From: Afipia sp. 64-13
GTDB lineage: Bacteria; Pseudomonadota; Alphaproteobacteria; Rhizobiales; Xanthobacteraceae
DNA length: 64,000 bases
Assembly (NCBI GenBank): GCA_001897755.1
Contig: MKUJ01000001.1
Span: forward strand, 69,802 to 133,801
Reading direction: 5' to 3'
Below, piece after piece: positions 60,804 through 64,000 of the stretch. The position numbers were made by a program, and so were the translations under genes. The notes beneath the pieces were generated by a model that was not told the origin of the DNA, searched no databases, and was given only the letters and a program-made list of their open reading frames with translations. How positions within the stretch are numbered: position 1 is the first letter of the stretch; every line of letters starts with the position of its first letter.

Positions 60804-60849
60804 GGATAATATCCACGTTATGAACGCTATATTGGAATAACATACCAAT
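60804..60849. promoter_or_regulatory. two palindromes in Lrp/E1 divergent promoter
   Basis: GGATAATATCC (60804-60814) is a palindrome with 5-bp arms directly upstream of the Lrp start, and ATTGG-N9-CCAAT (60831-60849) is a perfect 5-bp inverted repeat 27 bases before the midpoint of the 132-base gap. Multiple spaced sites are typical of Lrp-family control. Confidence 0.5.
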
Positions 60850-60932
60850 AATCGCTGTTTTGTTGCAATGCTTTAGGAACCGTCGCGCCGGCCGCCTGTT
60901 ATCGTTCCGTCCTCTTCGCCCGACGAGGTCGT

Positions 60933-63383
60933 ATGATGACGCAGCCCTCCCGCATCGAGATCCTGTCCGAACTGACGCGCAAGGCGCTGTGGCTGTCGTC
61001 ATGGACCATCCATCATGCCAACCACGTCCGTCCCAATGTCGATGGGCTCAAGGTCGGCGGCCATCAGGCGTCCTCGGCTTCGCTCGCCACCATCCTGTCG
61101 ACGCTGTATTTCGGCGTGCTGCGGCCGCAGGACCGCGTCGCGGTGAAGCCGCATGCGAGTCCGGTGTTCCACGCCATCCAGTATCTGCTCGGCCAGCAGA
61201 GCCGCGAGAAGCTGGTGAACTTCCGCGGCTTCAAGGGCGCGCAGTCCTATCCGTCGCGCACCAAGGATGTCGATGACGTCGATTTCTCCACCGGCTCGGT
61301 CGGTCTCGGTGTCGCGCAAACGCTGTTCTCCTCGCTGGTGCAGGATTACGTTCGCGCCCATGGCTGGATGAAGGATCGCGATGAAGGACGCATGATCGCG
61401 CTGGTCGGCGATGCCGAGATGGACGAGGGCAACATCTTCGAGGCGCTGCTGGAAGGCTGGAAGAATGGCCTGCGCAACACCTGGTGGGTGGTCGATTACA
61501 ACCGCCAGAGTCTCGACGGCGTGGTGCGAGAGGGGCTGTGGGAGAAGGTCGAGACCATCTTCCGCAATTTCGGCTGGGATGTGGTGATCGTCAAATACGG
61601 CAAGCTGATGCAGGCGGCGTTCGCCGAGCCGGGCGGCGAGACGCTGCGGCGCTGGATCGACACCTGTCCGAACCAGATGTACGCGGCCCTGTGCTTTCAG
61701 GGCGGCGCGGCGTTCCGCAGGCGTCTGCAGGACGAGATCGGCGATCAGGCCGAGGTGTCGCGCCTGATCGCCAGCCGCACCGACGAGGAATTGCTGGCGC
61801 TGATGTCCAATCTCGGCGGCCACGATGTCGAGAGCATGCTGTCGGCGTTCGAGGCGATCGATCACGACCGGCCGGTGTGCTTCATCGCCTACACCATCAA
61901 GGGCGTCGGCTTGCCGCTGCAGGGCCACAAGGACAATCACGCCGGACTGATGACGCCGGCGCAGATCGATGCCTTCCGCACCGCGCAGAACATCCGCCCC
62001 GGCCATGAGTGGGATCGCTTCGAGGGCCTGACCATCAAGCCCGCGATCATCGAGACATTCCTGCGCGAGGTGAAGTTCGCGCAACGCGGTCCGCGCCGGC
62101 TCAGCGCGCCGGTGGTGGACGTGCCGCAGACGCTTGAATTCCAGCCGTCCGCGAAGATGTCGACGCAGCAGGCCTTCGGCCTCGTGCTCAACGAACTGGC
62201 GCGCGGCGACACGGCGCTCGCCGAACGCATCGTCACGGTGTCGCCCGATGTCACCGTTTCGACCAATCTCGGCCCGTGGGTCAACCGCCGCGGCCTGTTC
62301 GCGCTGGCGGAGAATGTCGATCTGTTCCGCAAGGAGAAAATCCCCTCGACCTTCAACTGGGATTTCTCGACCAAGGGCCAGCATTTCGAGCTCGGCATCG
62401 CCGAGATGAATCTGTTCATCATGCTATCCGCGCTCGGGCTGTCGCATTCCATCAACGGCGCGCGGCTGTTGCCGGTCGGCACGCTGTACGATCCGTTCAT
62501 CTCGCGCGGTCTCGATGCGCTGAACTATGCCTGTTACCAGGATGCGCGCTTCATGGTGGCGGCGACGCCATCGGGCATCACGCTGGCGCCGGAAGGCGGC
62601 GCGCATCAATCGATCGTCACGCCGCTGATCGGTCTGGCGCAGCCCGGGCTGGCCTCGTTCGAGCCGGCCTTCGCCGACGAACTCGCCGCCATCATGGGCT
62701 GGGGCTTCGCGCATATGCAGCGCGGCGAAGCCGGCGAGGGGAGCGCGGATAGCACCATTAATAATGGCTCGGATCATGGGGACGCGGACGGCGATGCCGC
62801 CGGCGGTTCGGTCTATCTGCGGCTGTCGACACGGCCGGTGGAGCAGCCGCAGCGTGCGATGACGGCGGAGTTGAAGCACGACATCACCGAAGGTGCGTAC
62901 TGGCTGCGCAAGCCCGGACCGAACGCCGAGGTGGTAATCGCCTATGCCGGCGCCGTCGCCCCGGAAGCGATCGCGGCGACCGGCCTGCTCGGCGAGGACC
63001 GCCGCGATATCGGCCTCTTGGCGGTGACGTCGGCGGATCGCCTGCATGCTGGCTGGTCGCGGGCGCGCAAGGCGCGGCGCGAGACCGATGCCGCCGGTTC
63101 GGTGGCGCTCAGTCCGGCGGCGAGCCATATCGAGCGGCTGCTGGCGCCGTTGCCACGCAATTGCGGCATCGTCACCGTGATCGATGGCCATCCGGCGACA
63201 CTGGGCTGGCTCGGCAGCGTGCACGGTCATCGCGTCGAGGCGCTCGGCGTCGAGGCGTTCGGCCAGACCGGCTCGATCGACGAGCTCTATGCGCATTACG
63301 GCCTCGACGCCAATACCATCATCGAGGCGGCGCAGAGCCTCACCTGCGGGCCCGCCATCCGGCATCGCAAGCGGGCGGTTTAA
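60933..63383 (+). CDS. AceE-like homodimeric 2-oxoacid dehydrogenase E1 component
   Basis: 816 residues (ATG 60933; ATG 60936 alternative). 'HHANHVRPNVDGLKVGGHQAS' near the N-terminus and the thiamine-diphosphate motif 'GDAEMDEGNIFEALLEGWKN' with 'WWVVDYNRQSLDG' are AceE hallmarks; the pyrimidine domain has 'TKGQHFELGIAEMNLFIMLS'. It is shorter than E. coli AceE (about 887). Adjacent Lrp regulators accompany MdeB-type E1 proteins, which act on 2-oxobutyrate from methionine, so this substrate is possible. A GC-rich low-complexity insertion with 'GEGSADSTINNGSDHGDADG' is at about 604-623. Confidence 0.9.
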   Translation: MMTQPSRIEILSELTRKALWLSSWTIHHANHVRPNVDGLKVGGHQASSASLATILSTLYFGVLRPQDRVAVKPHASPVFHAIQYLLGQQSREKLVNFRGFKGAQSYPSRTKDVDDVDFSTGSVGLGVAQTLFSSLVQDYVRAHGWMKDRDEGRMIALVGDAEMDEGNIFEALLEGWKNGLRNTWWVVDYNRQSLDGVVREGLWEKVETIFRNFGWDVVIVKYGKLMQAAFAEPGGETLRRWIDTCPNQMYAALCFQGGAAFRRRLQDEIGDQAEVSRLIASRTDEELLALMSNLGGHDVESMLSAFEAIDHDRPVCFIAYTIKGVGLPLQGHKDNHAGLMTPAQIDAFRTAQNIRPGHEWDRFEGLTIKPAIIETFLREVKFAQRGPRRLSAPVVDVPQTLEFQPSAKMSTQQAFGLVLNELARGDTALAERIVTVSPDVTVSTNLGPWVNRRGLFALAENVDLFRKEKIPSTFNWDFSTKGQHFELGIAEMNLFIMLSALGLSHSINGARLLPVGTLYDPFISRGLDALNYACYQDARFMVAATPSGITLAPEGGAHQSIVTPLIGLAQPGLASFEPAFADELAAIMGWGFAHMQRGEAGEGSADSTINNGSDHGDADGDAAGGSVYLRLSTRPVEQPQRAMTAELKHDITEGAYWLRKPGPNAEVVIAYAGAVAPEAIAATGLLGEDRRDIGLLAVTSADRLHAGWSRARKARRETDAAGSVALSPAASHIERLLAPLPRNCGIVTVIDGHPATLGWLGSVHGHRVEALGVEAFGQTGSIDELYAHYGLDANTIIEAAQSLTCGPAIRHRKRAV

Positions 63384-63621
63384 CGCGCGGGGTGCCCGCA
63401 GGCCCTGTTTTCAAGTGGAAAATACGGTTTTGCGCGGCTTTCCGGGCGTTGCCCTTGTCAATTCGCGTTGGCCGAATCCCGAGAATCACGCTTAAAAGCA
63501 AGCAGTCCGGACATTCCGGGCTGCGCCGAACGTGCGTTTCCCCTATGAAAATAGCCGTTCGCAGTCGCTTTACCGTGTATTTCGCAATACTGTTCAGCAT
63601 TGCGAATCAACAGGAGGCTTT

Positions 63622-63921
63622 ATGGCCACTCAGATGACGAAGTCGCAGCTGATCGAGAAGGTCGCTGGCGAGACCGAACTTTCCAAGAAGGACGTGAAGG
63701 GCGTGATGGAATCGCTCACCGCGATCGGCTACAAGGAGCTCAAGAAGTCCGGCGTTTTCCTTCTTCCCGGCTTCGCGAAGTTCGTGGTCGTCAAGAAGCC
63801 GGCGACCAAGGCGCGCAAGGGCACCAACCCCTTCACCGGCGAGCCGATGACCTTCAAGGCCAAGCCGGCCCGCAAGATCGTCAGAGCCCGGCCGGTCAAG
63901 GCCGCCAAAGACGCAGTCTAA
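63622..63921 (+). CDS. HU-family DNA-binding protein
   Basis: 99 residues from ATG 63622, four bases after AGGAGG. The HU fold is recognisable: 'MTKSQLIEKVAGETELSKKD', 'GFAKFVVVKKPATKARKGTN' and 'NPFTGEPMTFKAKPARKIV' (the DNA-binding arm with its conserved N-P-x-T-G-E/K). The C-terminus has a short Lys/Ala-rich extension. The arm resembles the HU-like group in rhizobia that is longer and more basic than standard HU. A strong terminator follows at once. Confidence 0.93.
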   Translation: MATQMTKSQLIEKVAGETELSKKDVKGVMESLTAIGYKELKKSGVFLLPGFAKFVVVKKPATKARKGTNPFTGEPMTFKAKPARKIVRARPVKAAKDAV

Positions 63922-63922
63922 A

Positions 63923-63956
63923 AACAAGGGCCCTTCGAGGCCCTTGTTCCTTTTTT
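63923..63956 (+). terminator. intrinsic terminator after HU-like gene
   Basis: AACAAGGGCC-CTTCGA-GGCCCTTGTT gives a perfect 10-bp stem, followed by CC and six T residues, two bases after the stop codon. Confidence 0.92.
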
Positions 63957-63966
63957 GGGGTACGGA

Positions 63967-64000
63967 ATGTCCAAGCAATCGTCGCGGGAGGAGGCCGAAC
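63967..64000 (+). CDS. possible start of a further gene (cut by window end)
   Basis: ATG 63967 opens 'MSKQSSREEAE' and remains in frame to the window end. A G-rich stretch (GGGG, 63957-63960) precedes it, but only ten bases separate it from the terminator tail, so a promoter would have to overlap that tail. Too short to identify. Confidence 0.25.
   Translation, partial: MSKQSSREEAE

Overview
The window is high-GC DNA from an alphaproteobacterium of the Bradyrhizobium / Rhodopseudomonas / Afipia type (Nitrobacteraceae). The grounds are a fixGHS-type cbb3 oxidase assembly cluster, a complete clade I nosRZDFYLX operon, several transporter systems each paired with its own regulator, rhizobial-type small orphan proteins and REP-like palindromes ('CATTGCGAGCC...', 'ATGCCCGGC...GCCGGGCAT'). 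Coding density is high. I see no tRNA, rRNA, CRISPR array, insertion sequence or prophage.

Layout. 1-1462: end of a ccoG-ccoH-ccoS (fixGHS) cluster in which the copper ATPase gene ccoI/fixI, normally between H and S, is absent. 1469-12069: a LysR regulator, a LysR-box-like palindrome, a branched-chain-amino-acid-type ABC importer (binding protein, LivH, a LivM-LivG fusion, LivF), a metal-dependent cyclase/hydrolase and an amidase, then a FadR-type GntR regulator divergent from an OFA-family MFS carrier. This looks like uptake and hydrolysis of a carboxylate or amide. 12231-19840: a DMT permease, a membrane GGDEF-EAL protein, a cupredoxin, a membrane protein, a dihaem peroxidase/MauG-like cytochrome and a DUF454 protein.

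20139-30534: the nitrous oxide reductase region. A ferritin-like protein with apparently degraded metal ligands is divergent from nosRZDFYLX; a near-consensus FNR/NnrR-type box lies between them. A cytochrome c550-type protein follows. 30689-34177: a second DMT permease, a phosphonoacetaldehyde-dehydrogenase-like ALDH and a small outer-membrane beta-barrel. 34376-39322: an iron/siderophore uptake unit (AraC regulator, TonB receptor, PepSY membrane protein, small membrane protein) with a 21-bp-spaced direct repeat before the receptor gene.

39383-46325: a DUF364 protein, two ModE-type regulators with no modABC nearby, small orphan genes, a UspA protein, a CHAD protein and an XRE regulator. 46484-52245: a LysR regulator, a prokaryotic ionotropic-glutamate-receptor-like channel protein and a TctCBA tripartite tricarboxylate transporter. 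52385-54241: a secreted protein with a Gly/His/Phe-rich repeat and two tandem copies of a CpxP/LTxxQ-like domain. 54640-57577: a GntR regulator divergent from a ketopantoate-reductase-like gene and a mandelate-racemase-like enolase with K-x-R in place of K-x-K, with a palindromic operator between. 57598-60170: LysR, pirin and WrbA. 60328-63383: an Lrp regulator divergent from an AceE-like 2-oxoacid dehydrogenase E1, with palindromes between. 63622-64000: an HU-like protein with a strong terminator and possibly the start of another gene.

Nothing here is certainly a new system. The most unusual items are the fixGHS cluster lacking fixI, the glutamate-receptor-like channel with a non-TVGYGD pore, the K-x-R racemase homologue in its small regulated operon, and the degenerate ferritin-like protein sharing the nos promoter region. 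All functional calls rest on reading motifs by eye; no database search was run.
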